From assembly GCF_900114445.1 (NCBI RefSeq), contig NZ_FOTB01000001.1, positions 33,885 to 97,884 of the forward strand: a stretch of DNA of 64,000 nt, in the 5' to 3' direction. The position numbers and the translations under genes are program-made. The notes beneath the pieces were generated by a model. The model ran no database searches, had not been told where the DNA came from, and was given only the letters and a program-made list of their open reading frames with translations. Of this stretch, positions 7,692-16,615 are shown piece by piece (position 1 is the stretch's first letter; every line of letters starts with the position of its first letter). The stretch is from Salinicoccus halodurans (GTDB taxonomy: Bacteria; Bacillota; Bacilli; Staphylococcales; Salinicoccaceae).

Positions 7692-8405
7692 ATGTTTGGC
7701 AAGAAAAACAAGCATCTGGATTATACATCCGGGCCGCGGGATCTGATTGTGGCAAAAGAGCCGAAATCCCCCATCAGTGAGCAGTACAGGACCATCCGCA
7801 CGAACATTACATATTCGAGTGTGGACACACCGATAAAGTCAGTGTTGTTCACTTCTTCATTGCCGAGTGCCGGTAAATCCACTACGGCTGCTAACGTTGC
7901 GATTGCGTATGCACAGGCAGGTAAAAAGACACTGCTGCTGGATGCGGATCTGAGACGTCCGACAACGCACTATACATTTGAAATGAACAATCAGAAAGGA
8001 TTGTCTACGGCAATCGTAAATGAAATGCCACTTGAGAATGTCATCAAGGAAACAGAAATAGAAAACCTGGATATCGTAACTTCCGGGCCGGTACCACCGA
8101 ATCCCTCTGAACTGATTGCATCGAACAAGATGGAGCATTTCTTCAAGACCGTAACGATGCAGTATGACATGGTGATTGTGGATTCACCGCCAATTCTTGC
8201 GGTTACGGACGGACAGCTGCTCAGCAAACTCGTTGATGGAACGATACTTGTAACAAATGTGGAATCCAACAACAAAGACAGCCTGACACATGCCAAAGAT
8301 CTGCTTCATAAGGCGGATTCGAATCTGATCGGTGTCGTCCTCAACAACAAGAAACAAAAAAGTTCAAAAGACAGCTACTACTATTATTATGGGAATGAAA
8401 AATAA
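7692..8405 (+). CDS. capB: Bacterial tyrosine kinase (BY-kinase), locus 1
   Basis: Cytoplasmic autophosphorylating tyrosine kinase of 237 residues that works with CapA to control capsule synthesis. Walker A is at residues 56-64 (SLPSAGKST), Walker A' at 80-90 (TLLLDADLRRP) and Walker B at about 160-166 (MVIVDSP). The C-terminus carries the tyrosine cluster Y229-Y233 (SYYYYYGNEK), the autophosphorylation sites. A GGAAGGAGG ribosome binding site precedes ATG 7692. Its stop codon overlaps the start of the cognate phosphatase gene (TAATG). Full length. Confidence 0.95.
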   Translation: MFGKKNKHLDYTSGPRDLIVAKEPKSPISEQYRTIRTNITYSSVDTPIKSVLFTSSLPSAGKSTTAANVAIAYAQAGKKTLLLDADLRRPTTHYTFEMNNQKGLSTAIVNEMPLENVIKETEIENLDIVTSGPVPPNPSELIASNKMEHFFKTVTMQYDMVIVDSPPILAVTDGQLLSKLVDGTILVTNVESNNKDSLTHAKDLLHKADSNLIGVVLNNKKQKSSKDSYYYYYGNEK

Positions 8406-9193
8406 TGATAGATATCCATAATCATGTGCTGATCGGTGTTGATGACGGTCCGCAAAATGAAGATGAAGCGTTGAATCTTCTGAGACAGGCGATTGACAAT
8501 GGAATTACGGACATCATAGTAACCCCACATCACTATAGTGGGGATTTCATTAACCCGAAAAGTAAAATAGTTACAAAAATGGCAGAAGTTACAGACATCA
8601 TTGAAAAGCATCAGTTGAATATCAATATTTACCCGGGTCAGGAAATCCGTATTAACGGAGACCTGGTGAATGAAATTGAAACTGATGTGAATCTTCCGCT
8701 CAATCAATCGCAATACGTATTGGTTGAGTTTTCTTTTACAGAAATTGCGAGCTTTACTGAAAATCTGTTCTTCGATCTGCAGATGAAAGGCTATACGCCG
8801 CTGATTGCCCATCCGGAAAGATGTCGGCCGATGGCTAAAGATCCGAATAAACTGTATGAACTGATTGAAAAAGGGGCAATTGCCCAGATTACTGCCGGTT
8901 CTGTTTCAGGAGCGTTGGGAGAAGGTTTGCAGGAGACGAGCCTGAAGATGATAGAGCATAATCTGATTCATGTAGTGGCAAGTGATGCCCACCACGCGAC
9001 CATGAGGCCGTTCATGCTGAAGGAAGCGTATGAAGTGATTGAAGAGAAGCTCGGATCAGAATATGTGGAATATCTTCAGAAAAATGCTGAAGCGATTTTG
9101 AATAACAAAGAGGTCAAAGTAAGGTCGCCGAAAAGGATTGAAATGAATAACAAGGGTGCTAAAAAGAGAAAGAAATTCTTAGGGTTATTTTAG
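8405..9193 (+). CDS. capC: PHP-family protein-tyrosine phosphatase
   Basis: Manganese-dependent tyrosine phosphatase (YwqE/CpsB/CapC family, 262 residues) that dephosphorylates CapB and so resets the kinase cycle. The PHP metal-binding signature MIDIHNHVLIGVDDG opens the protein. Further metal ligands appear in VTPHHYSG, IAHPERC and ASDAHH. The start overlaps the stop of capB by one base, which implies translational coupling. Capsule locus 2 has no equivalent gene, so this phosphatase may serve both kinases. Confidence 0.93.
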   Translation: MIDIHNHVLIGVDDGPQNEDEALNLLRQAIDNGITDIIVTPHHYSGDFINPKSKIVTKMAEVTDIIEKHQLNINIYPGQEIRINGDLVNEIETDVNLPLNQSQYVLVEFSFTEIASFTENLFFDLQMKGYTPLIAHPERCRPMAKDPNKLYELIEKGAIAQITAGSVSGALGEGLQETSLKMIEHNLIHVVASDAHHATMRPFMLKEAYEVIEEKLGSEYVEYLQKNAEAILNNKEVKVRSPKRIEMNNKGAKKRKKFLGLF

Positions 9194-9213
9194 AGGAAAG
9201 AAGTGTGTTGTGA

Positions 9214-11013
9214 ATGGGAGCGAAAAAACGATATTTTCTCCTGCTGTTTATAGATTCAATCATAGTTACATTTTCGGTGTTTTTGGGTTATTACATCCTG
9301 GCGCCGTTTTTTCTGCAGTATACATGGCCTGCATTGGTAATTACGGCACTTATACTGCTGATCAGCCACCATATATATGCATATGTATTTAATCTTTACC
9401 ATCGTGCGTGGGAGTATGCGAGTGTACGGGAGCTGATATCGATTACTCAGGCGGTCACGGCTTCGATTGTGACTACATACATATTGAATTTTCTGCTTTT
9501 CCAGACCACTTTTACCAGATTGATGCTTATCACATGGATGATGCATCTGATTTTAATTGGGGGATCAAGACTTTCCTGGAGAGTGGCTAGAAAGCAGATT
9601 GTGGGTAAGAATGCGAAGGATTCACGTCATAAGAAAACTTTGATAGTCGGAGCAGGTAAAGGTGGTTCCATGCTGATCAAGCAGATCATGGATACGCCGA
9701 CGATGGAGATGAATCCGATTGTCGCGGTTGATGATGATCAGGCAAAACAGAGAATGGAACTGGCAGGCAGAGTTAAGGTTGAAGGGACTAGACAAGACAT
9801 ACAAAAACTCGTTGAAAAGTATGGGATTGAGAAAGTGGTTATCGCCATTCCTTCACTTACAAAAACAGAACTGAATGAAATTCATGAACACGCAAACCGT
9901 GATGGAGTAGAAGTTCTGACGATGCCTAACATAGATGATGTCATGTCGGGACGTGTGGAAGTCAATGCTCTCAAAAAAGTGGAAGTTGAGGATCTGCTTG
10001 GACGTGAACCTGTAGAGCTGGATTCGGAAGGGATTGAAGATCAGGTTAGGGATAAGACCATACTTGTTACAGGTGCCGGTGGAAGTATAGGGTCCGAACT
10101 GGTAAGACAGATTTCAAAATTCCAGCCACGACAAGTTGTACTGCTTGGTCATGGAGAAAACAGCATCTACACCATTTTGGAAGAAATGTCAGGTATCAAA
10201 GGGAATATTGAATATATCCCAATCATTGCGGATGTACAGGATCGAAAACGAATCTTTAAAATATTTGATAAGTACAAACCAAATATCGTATATCATGCAG
10301 CAGCACATAAGCATGTGCCGTTGATGGAGTATAACCCAAAAGAAGCCGTGAAGAATAATATTATTGGGACAAAGAATACGGCAGAAGCGGCTATAGAATA
10401 TAAAGCTGAAAAATTTGTTTTAATCTCTACAGACAAAGCGGTGAATCCACCAAACGTAATGGGAGCAACAAAGAGAATGGCAGAAATGGTTGTACAAGTG
10501 TTGAATGGTGAAAGTGAACAAACAACGTTAGTGGCGGTACGATTTGGGAATGTGTTGGGTAGTAGAGGATCTGTAATACCTAAATTTAGAAAGCAGATTG
10601 AAGCCGGAGGTCCAATCACAGTCACTGATGAACGTATGACAAGGTACTTCATGACTATACCAGAGGCGTCAAGATTGGTTATACAAGCTGGTACGCTCGC
10701 AAATGGTGGAGAAGTATTTGTTCTCGATATGGGACAACCAGTTAAAATTGTAGATCTTGCTAGAAACATGATTAGATTAAGTGGTTATTCAGAAACAGAG
10801 ATACAAATACAATTCAGCGGAATCAGACCTGGGGAGAAATTGTATGAAGAATTATTAAATGAAAACGAGATATATCCAGAGCAGATTTTCGAAAAGATAT
10901 ATATTGGAAAAGCAAACATATATAATAATTTTAATATTAATGAAATTATAAAAGAACTCTTAGGTTCTCAGGAGACTAAAAGTTCTCTGATGGAATTTAT
11001 TAATAGAAGATAG
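9214..11013 (+). CDS. capD: Membrane-bound UDP-sugar 4,6-dehydratase, locus 1
   Basis: Polysaccharide biosynthesis protein of the CapD/PglF/WbpM family, 599 residues, expected to convert UDP-GlcNAc to a 4-keto-6-deoxy sugar. About four N-terminal transmembrane helices (residues 1-115) are followed by a first Rossmann domain (TLIVGAGKGGSML). The catalytic extended-SDR domain has the NAD motif VTGAGGSIGSELVRQ near residue 285 and the segment DKAVNPPNVMGATKR, in which Met replaces the usual SDR Tyr, as in this family. It is closely similar to the paralogue at 26946. Base composition changes inside the gene at about 10.2-10.4 kb, from moderate GC to strongly AT-rich. Confidence 0.92.
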   Translation: MGAKKRYFLLLFIDSIIVTFSVFLGYYILAPFFLQYTWPALVITALILLISHHIYAYVFNLYHRAWEYASVRELISITQAVTASIVTTYILNFLLFQTTFTRLMLITWMMHLILIGGSRLSWRVARKQIVGKNAKDSRHKKTLIVGAGKGGSMLIKQIMDTPTMEMNPIVAVDDDQAKQRMELAGRVKVEGTRQDIQKLVEKYGIEKVVIAIPSLTKTELNEIHEHANRDGVEVLTMPNIDDVMSGRVEVNALKKVEVEDLLGREPVELDSEGIEDQVRDKTILVTGAGGSIGSELVRQISKFQPRQVVLLGHGENSIYTILEEMSGIKGNIEYIPIIADVQDRKRIFKIFDKYKPNIVYHAAAHKHVPLMEYNPKEAVKNNIIGTKNTAEAAIEYKAEKFVLISTDKAVNPPNVMGATKRMAEMVVQVLNGESEQTTLVAVRFGNVLGSRGSVIPKFRKQIEAGGPITVTDERMTRYFMTIPEASRLVIQAGTLANGGEVFVLDMGQPVKIVDLARNMIRLSGYSETEIQIQFSGIRPGEKLYEELLNENEIYPEQIFEKIYIGKANIYNNFNINEIIKELLGSQETKSSLMEFINRR

Positions 11014-11023
11014 GGGGATATTA

Positions 11024-12277
11024 ATGGAAAAGGAAAAAGATGTCCTATTTTTATGTCAATATTTTTATCCTGATGCAGTGTCATCAGCTCAGTTGCCGTT
11101 TGAAACTGCTACATCACTATCAGAAAATGGTATCAATGTTGATGTTCTTGCAGGCTTTCCAAAGGAATATAACTCTTCAAAAAATGTTAAATCCAAAGAG
11201 AAGCTAAATGGTTTTAATATTAAAAGAGTAAAGTATTTACAATTAAATAGAAATAGTTTTTTAGGTCGTATTCTTAATTATTTTTCTTTTACCTTATCAG
11301 TATTTTTGAAATTCTACTCAATGAAAAATTATAAAATGATTCTTGTGTATTCAAATCCTCCAATTCTTCCATTAGTAGCTAGTTTATCTCAAAAAATTTT
11401 TAGAACTAAAGTAGCTTTCGTTAGTTATGATGTTTATCCGGAAATAGCATACCAAACTAAGTCTTTATCTCGGGATAGTATGGTTGGGAAAATTATGAAA
11501 GTTGTAAACAGTATAGTCTTTAATGATTCAATTAATGTAATTGCGTTATCTCATGAAATGAAAGAATTATTATTACAAAAGAGACAAGGTTTAAAAGAAG
11601 ACAAAGTACATGTAATACCTAACTGGGACACTGCTGAAACTACCCGTGAAGATAATAAAAGTAATAGCAGACTTAAGCTAACTAGTTTAAAAGAAAATGG
11701 AAAGTTTATAGTATCCTATTTTGGTAATTTAGGTATCGCTCAAGACGTTGATACAGTTTTAGATACTATATATAAAGTTAAAAATCATTCTAAAATACAT
11801 TTTATTTTTGCAGGTCATGGAAATAAAGTGGAAGAACTTAAGAAATACGTAAGGAATAATGGGATTTCTAATATAAGTATTTATGGTTTCCTTACAGGTG
11901 AAGACTTTGAGGAAGCCCTAAAGGTCAGTGATTTTTCCATTGTAAGCCTAGGAGAAAATTTAACTGGCTTGGCAGTCCCAAGTAAAACTTATACATATCT
12001 ACGTGCAGCAACAACTGTCTTTGCAATTATGGATAAAGAAACAGACATAGTGCAGGATATTGAAAAATACGAGGCAGGTTTCCATATTCCTCATGGTGAG
12101 AGCCAAAAAATAATAGAAAAAATGGATATATTGATTCAAGATAAAAATCAATTAAATCAAATGAAAGATAATGCTGCAAATCTATATAAAGAAAAATACA
12201 AAAGAAAACTTAGTACTGATAAATATACTGATGTAATAAAATCTATTTTGAAGGAAGATACTAATGTTCGAAAATAA
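11024..12277 (+). CDS. Glycosyltransferase family 4, WbuB-like (probable FucNAc transferase)
   Basis: GT4-type glycosyltransferase of 417 residues. The N-terminus, DVLFLCQYFYPDAVSSAQLP, matches WbuB-like enzymes. The C-terminal nucleotide-sugar domain includes YFGNLGIAQDVDTVLD and GLAVPSKTYTYLRA. It lies immediately upstream of the L-FucNAc pathway genes (capE, capF, capG) and overlaps capE by 14 bp. The same order is found in other L-FucNAc clusters, where the WbuB-type enzyme transfers L-FucNAc, so that role is inferred here. Start ATG 11024 follows TAGGGGGATATTA. Low GC from here to about 21 kb. Confidence 0.8.
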   Translation: MEKEKDVLFLCQYFYPDAVSSAQLPFETATSLSENGINVDVLAGFPKEYNSSKNVKSKEKLNGFNIKRVKYLQLNRNSFLGRILNYFSFTLSVFLKFYSMKNYKMILVYSNPPILPLVASLSQKIFRTKVAFVSYDVYPEIAYQTKSLSRDSMVGKIMKVVNSIVFNDSINVIALSHEMKELLLQKRQGLKEDKVHVIPNWDTAETTREDNKSNSRLKLTSLKENGKFIVSYFGNLGIAQDVDTVLDTIYKVKNHSKIHFIFAGHGNKVEELKKYVRNNGISNISIYGFLTGEDFEEALKVSDFSIVSLGENLTGLAVPSKTYTYLRAATTVFAIMDKETDIVQDIEKYEAGFHIPHGESQKIIEKMDILIQDKNQLNQMKDNAANLYKEKYKRKLSTDKYTDVIKSILKEDTNVRK

Positions 12278-13286
12278 AGTATTACTTATTACAGGTGGAA
12301 CCGGTTCTTTCGGGAATGCTGTACTCGACAGATTTTTAGAAACTGATATAAAAGAAATTCGAATTTTTTCTCGAGATGAAAAAAAGCAAGACGATATGAG
12401 AAAAAAATATAGAAATGAAAAAATAAAATTTCATCTCGGCGACGTAAGAGATAAGGATAGTGTTAAAAATTCAATGCATGGTGTTGATTATATATTCCAT
12501 GCAGCTGCTTTAAAACAAGTGCCGTCATGTGAATTTTTCCCTATGGAAGCAGTTAAAACTAATGTTGTAGGCACTGAAAATGTAATAGATGCTGCTATCG
12601 AAAAAAATGTAGAAAAAGTGATTTGTTTATCCACAGATAAAGCGGCCTATCCAATTAATGCGATGGGTATTTCTAAAGCAATGATGGAAAAAGTCCTTGT
12701 GGCTAAATCTAAGACAGTTAGTTCTGAGGATACTTTGATATGTGGAACGAGATATGGCAATGTCATGGCTTCAAGAGGTTCAGTGATTCCTTTATTCATA
12801 CAACAAATTAAAGAAGGAAAAGATATAACAGTTACCGATCCAAATATGACACGATTTTTAATGAGTTTAGAAGAAGCAGTTGAATTAGTAGTATTTGCAT
12901 TTGAAAATGCTAAATCGGGAGATATAATGGTTCAAAAATCACCGTCATCTACTATAAAAGATTTGGCACAAGCACTTAAAGAATTATTCAATGCAGATAA
13001 TGAAATCAAAATTATAGGGACACGGCATGGCGAAAAATTATATGAAACACTTTTAACAAGAGAAGAGTACTCAGTGGCTAAAGATATGGGTGGGTTCTTT
13101 AAAGTTCCCGCAGATTCCAGAGACTTAAATTACGATAAGTATTTTGAAGAAGGCGATAGACAATTATCAGAAGAAAGTGAATATAATTCTCATAATACAG
13201 AAATATTAAATATACCTGAAATAAAAGAAAAACTTTCTTCTTTACAGTTTGTTCAAGAAGAATTAAAAGGGTGGTCAAACAAATGA
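12264..13286 (+). CDS. capE: UDP-GlcNAc 4,6-dehydratase / 5-epimerase
   Basis: First step of UDP-L-FucNAc synthesis (CapE/FnlA/WbjB), 340 residues: dehydration of UDP-GlcNAc with C5 inversion. The N-terminal NAD motif is LITGGTGSFGNAVLDRF. The active-site segment, STDKAAYPINAMGISKAMM, has the family-typical Met in place of the catalytic Tyr. A 14-bp overlap with the preceding glycosyltransferase and tight spacing to capF show one operon. Length agrees with S. aureus CapE. Confidence 0.95.
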   Translation: MFENKVLLITGGTGSFGNAVLDRFLETDIKEIRIFSRDEKKQDDMRKKYRNEKIKFHLGDVRDKDSVKNSMHGVDYIFHAAALKQVPSCEFFPMEAVKTNVVGTENVIDAAIEKNVEKVICLSTDKAAYPINAMGISKAMMEKVLVAKSKTVSSEDTLICGTRYGNVMASRGSVIPLFIQQIKEGKDITVTDPNMTRFLMSLEEAVELVVFAFENAKSGDIMVQKSPSSTIKDLAQALKELFNADNEIKIIGTRHGEKLYETLLTREEYSVAKDMGGFFKVPADSRDLNYDKYFEEGDRQLSEESEYNSHNTEILNIPEIKEKLSSLQFVQEELKGWSNK

Positions 13287-14395
13287 ATATTTTGATTACT
13301 GGTGCAAATGGATTTGTGGGTAAAAATTTGTCTGCAGAATTAGAGCAAAATACTAACTATATAGTATATAAAATCACTAGAGAAACTACAGAAGAAACTT
13401 TTGAAGAATACTGTAAAAAAGCTGATTTTGTTTTTCACCTAGCTGGTGTAAACAGACCCAAAAATGAGAAAGAATTTATGACTGGTAATTTAGACTTTAC
13501 AGTCAAGCTGGTCAACGAATTAAAAAAACATGATAATTTTGCGCCAGTTCTAATTACCTCTTCTATTCAGGCAGAATTAGATAATCCTTATGGAAAAAGT
13601 AAAAAAGCAGGAGAAGATATTGTTTTTGAATATGGGGGAAATAACAAAGTGAAAACCTTTGTATATAGGTTGCCAAACTTATTTGGTAAATGGTGTAGAC
13701 CTAATTATAATAGTGTCGTTGCAACCTTCTCTCATAATATCGCTAATGGACTTCCAATTAGGATAGATAATCCAGATGCAAAAATCAAACTACTATACAT
13801 TGATGATCTTATCAATGAATTTAAGTTAGCGATGGAAGATAAAGAAAAAAGAAATACTGAGGGATACTGTGAAGTAGAGAATGTTCTTGAAGTCACATTA
13901 GATGATGTGGTTAAAACTCTGAATTCATTTAAACAAAGTAGAGAAGATAAATTTATTCCTAATATGGAAGATTCATTTACCAAAAAACTATATAGTACTT
14001 ATTTAAGTTATCTATCTGAGAATGATTTCAGTTATGAATTGAAAATGAATAAAGATAACAGAGGCTCTTTTACGGAATTTATTAAAAACGTTGATAGAGG
14101 ACAAGTATCTATAAACATTTCCAAGCCTGGCATAACAAAAGGAAACCATTGGCATCATACAAAAAATGAAAAATTTTTGGTTGTTAGTGGTGAGGGTGTA
14201 ATAAGGTTTAGAAAATATGGTGAAGAAAAAGTAATAGAGTATTTAGTGAATGGAAATAAGCTTGAAGTAGTCGATATACCAACTGGTTACACACATAATA
14301 TTGAAAATCTTGGTGAAACGGATATGGTAACTGTCATGTGGGTTAATGAAATGTTTGATCCAAATAACCCGGATACATATTATGAGGAGGTTTAA
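13283..14395 (+). CDS. capF: Bifunctional reductase/epimerase of UDP-L-FucNAc synthesis
   Basis: Second step of UDP-L-FucNAc synthesis (CapF/FnlB/WbjC), 370 residues. An N-terminal short-chain dehydrogenase domain (MNILITGANGFVGKNL, NPYGKSKKAGED) performs the NADPH reduction. A C-terminal cupin domain with metal-ligand histidines (TKGNHWHHTKNEKF) performs the C3 epimerisation. ATG 13283 is chosen because AAGGGTGG lies upstream; an earlier in-frame GTG at 13271 would overlap capE more. The length matches S. aureus CapF. Confidence 0.94.
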   Translation: MNILITGANGFVGKNLSAELEQNTNYIVYKITRETTEETFEEYCKKADFVFHLAGVNRPKNEKEFMTGNLDFTVKLVNELKKHDNFAPVLITSSIQAELDNPYGKSKKAGEDIVFEYGGNNKVKTFVYRLPNLFGKWCRPNYNSVVATFSHNIANGLPIRIDNPDAKIKLLYIDDLINEFKLAMEDKEKRNTEGYCEVENVLEVTLDDVVKTLNSFKQSREDKFIPNMEDSFTKKLYSTYLSYLSENDFSYELKMNKDNRGSFTEFIKNVDRGQVSINISKPGITKGNHWHHTKNEKFLVVSGEGVIRFRKYGEEKVIEYLVNGNKLEVVDIPTGYTHNIENLGETDMVTVMWVNEMFDPNNPDTYYEEV

Positions 14396-14397
14396 AA

Positions 14398-15522
14398 ATG
14401 AAAAAATTGAAGGTAATGACGGTTGTTGGAACGCGTCCGGAAATTATTCGTTTATCAGCAGTAATTAATAAACTTGAAGAATCTGAAGCAATTGATCATG
14501 TTTTAGTTCATACTGGCCAAAATTATGATTATGAACTGAATGAAGTGTTTTTTAAAGATTTTAATTTAAAGAAACCAGACTATTTCCTTGAAGCAGCAAC
14601 TGGAATAGCAGTAGAGACAATAGGAAATATTTTAGTAAAAGTAGACCCTATCATGGAAGAGGTTAATCCTGATGCTTTTTTAGTTTTAGGGGATACAAAT
14701 AGTTGTTTATGTGCCATTGCAGCAAAGCGGAGAAAAATTCCAATTTTCCATATGGAGGCAGGCAACAGATGTTTTGATCAAAGAGTCCCGGAAGAAACGA
14801 ACAGGAAAATAGTTGACCATATTGCTGATATTAATCTTACATATAGTGATATTGCAAGAGAGTATCTTTTAAGAGAGGGACTGCCAGCAGATCAAATTAT
14901 TAAAACAGGTAGTCCGATGTATGAAGTTTTAAATTCTAGAAAAGAAGATATTGAAAATTCTGAGATACTCCAGAATTTGAATTTAACAGAAGGAAAATAC
15001 TTTGTTGTTTCGGCTCATAGAGAAGAAAATATAAATTCTGAAAAGAACTTTATCTCTCTAGTGAACAGTTTAAATGCAATTGCAGAAAAATATAACTATC
15101 CGATTATCATGAGTACGCATCCTAGAACACAGAAAATGATTGTAGAAAAAAACATTACTTTTAATCCTTTAATTAAAATCTTAAAGCCTTTAGGTTTTAA
15201 TGATTATGTGAAACTACAAATGGCATCCAAAACTGTTTTAAGCGATAGTGGGACTATTAGTGAAGAGTCTTCAATATTAGGTTTCAAAGCTTTGAATATT
15301 CGAGAAGCACATGAAAGACCGGAAGCTATGGAAGAAGCTTCTGTAATGATGGTTGGAATGAATGAAGAAAGAATTCTACAAGGTATAAAAATAATGGAAA
15401 CACAAAAAAAAATAGAAGTAGAGATTGTAAAAGATTATAGTATGCCGAATGTAGGAACAAAAGTTCTGAGAATTATATTATCTTATACAGACTATATTAA
15501 TAGAGTAGTTTGGGGGAAATAA
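14398..15522 (+). CDS. capG: UDP-2-acetamido-2,6-dideoxy-L-talose 2-epimerase (UDP-L-FucNAc forming)
   Basis: Third step of UDP-L-FucNAc synthesis (CapG/FnlC/WbjD), 374 residues, in the non-hydrolysing UDP-GlcNAc 2-epimerase fold. Landmarks are VVGTRPEIIRLSAVI at the start, LGDTNSCLC, the active-site stretch HMEAGNRCFDQRVPEETNRK, and SDSGTISEESSILG in the C-terminal domain. An excellent GAGGAGGTTTAAAA ribosome binding site follows only 2 bp after capF. Together with capE and capF this makes L-FucNAc the best-supported sugar of locus 1. Confidence 0.95.
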   Translation: MKKLKVMTVVGTRPEIIRLSAVINKLEESEAIDHVLVHTGQNYDYELNEVFFKDFNLKKPDYFLEAATGIAVETIGNILVKVDPIMEEVNPDAFLVLGDTNSCLCAIAAKRRKIPIFHMEAGNRCFDQRVPEETNRKIVDHIADINLTYSDIAREYLLREGLPADQIIKTGSPMYEVLNSRKEDIENSEILQNLNLTEGKYFVVSAHREENINSEKNFISLVNSLNAIAEKYNYPIIMSTHPRTQKMIVEKNITFNPLIKILKPLGFNDYVKLQMASKTVLSDSGTISEESSILGFKALNIREAHERPEAMEEASVMMVGMNEERILQGIKIMETQKKIEVEIVKDYSMPNVGTKVLRIILSYTDYINRVVWGK

Positions 15523-15523
15523 T

Positions 15524-16615
15524 TTGAAAGTATGCATATTAAGTATAATGAATATAAGACATATGTCATTAATATCACTATATACAAATTTTTTAGAAAG
15601 TCACGATATTGATTACGATATTATTTATATAGATAAATACCAAGAAGATGAAAAAATAAATGCTAAGAACGTTTATAAATATTCATTGTATGTTCAAAGA
15701 AATTGGGGATTTATAAGAAAATTATATGCATATTGGGGTTTTAGAAATTTTGCTAAAAGTAAATTGCGCGAGCATGATTATGATCATATTGTTGTATGGC
15801 GAAGTGAAACAGCTTTAATGTTTTTGGATTTCCTACTAAAAAATAAGAAAAAGAAGTATAATATCAATGTTCGAGATTACTGTAAAGAAAAGAATTTATT
15901 TGTTTATTATGCTATGGCGAAATTAATAAAAAATTCTTTGTTTACCACAATTTCTTCAGAAGGTTTCAAAAGATTTTTACCCCCTTATAAATATGTTTTA
16001 GTTCATAGTTATAATAATAACGTTTTAAAAGAAATTAGACCAAATTATACTAAAGTTAAAGAAAATGAGCCTATTAAAATTTGTTTTATAGGTTATGTGA
16101 GATTTTATGAAGAAGATAAAAAATTAATTGATACTTTGGGAAATGATAACAGATTTATATTACAGTTTTTTGGTTCAGGATCGGATGAACTTAAGAACTA
16201 TGCTTACGAAAAAGGAATTAAAAATGTTATTACAAAAAAAGCATTTAAGGTAGAAGAAACACCTCATCTATTGCAGAAAGCTGATGTTATTAATAACTTA
16301 TATGGAAATGGAAATATTGCTTTAGATACTGCTATATCTATCAAATACTATTATACATTGAAAATGCAAATACCAATTTTAGTTAATGAAAACACTTATA
16401 TAAGCCATATTGCTCAAAAAACTGATGTGGGTTTTATAGTTAAAAATAATCATGAAAATCTAGCAGATGATTTTTATAACTGGTATCATAATAGGGATTT
16501 AGAAAGATTTAAAAATAGATGTCAAAGAGAGCTTGAGAAAGTAGAGGAGAAAAATAAAGAGTTCAATGAGTTTCTAGAAACTATATTCATAAAGGGTAAA
16601 TATAATGAGGATTAA
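15524..16615 (+). CDS. Putative capsular glycosyltransferase
   Basis: Protein of 363 residues, probably a GT4-like glycosyltransferase acting in the cytoplasm on the lipid-linked capsule precursor. The C-terminal half contains IKICFIGYVRFYEEDKKL followed by an Ala/Ile-rich segment, ALDTAISIKYYYTLKMQIP, typical of the nucleotide-sugar domain of capsular glycosyltransferases. The N-terminal half is Lys/Tyr-rich without a clear motif. TTG start behind GGGGGAAATAA. The next gene overlaps its end by 11 bp. Acceptor and donor cannot be read from the sequence. Confidence 0.65.
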   Translation: MKVCILSIMNIRHMSLISLYTNFLESHDIDYDIIYIDKYQEDEKINAKNVYKYSLYVQRNWGFIRKLYAYWGFRNFAKSKLREHDYDHIVVWRSETALMFLDFLLKNKKKKYNINVRDYCKEKNLFVYYAMAKLIKNSLFTTISSEGFKRFLPPYKYVLVHSYNNNVLKEIRPNYTKVKENEPIKICFIGYVRFYEEDKKLIDTLGNDNRFILQFFGSGSDELKNYAYEKGIKNVITKKAFKVEETPHLLQKADVINNLYGNGNIALDTAISIKYYYTLKMQIPILVNENTYISHIAQKTDVGFIVKNNHENLADDFYNWYHNRDLERFKNRCQRELEKVEEKNKEFNEFLETIFIKGKYNED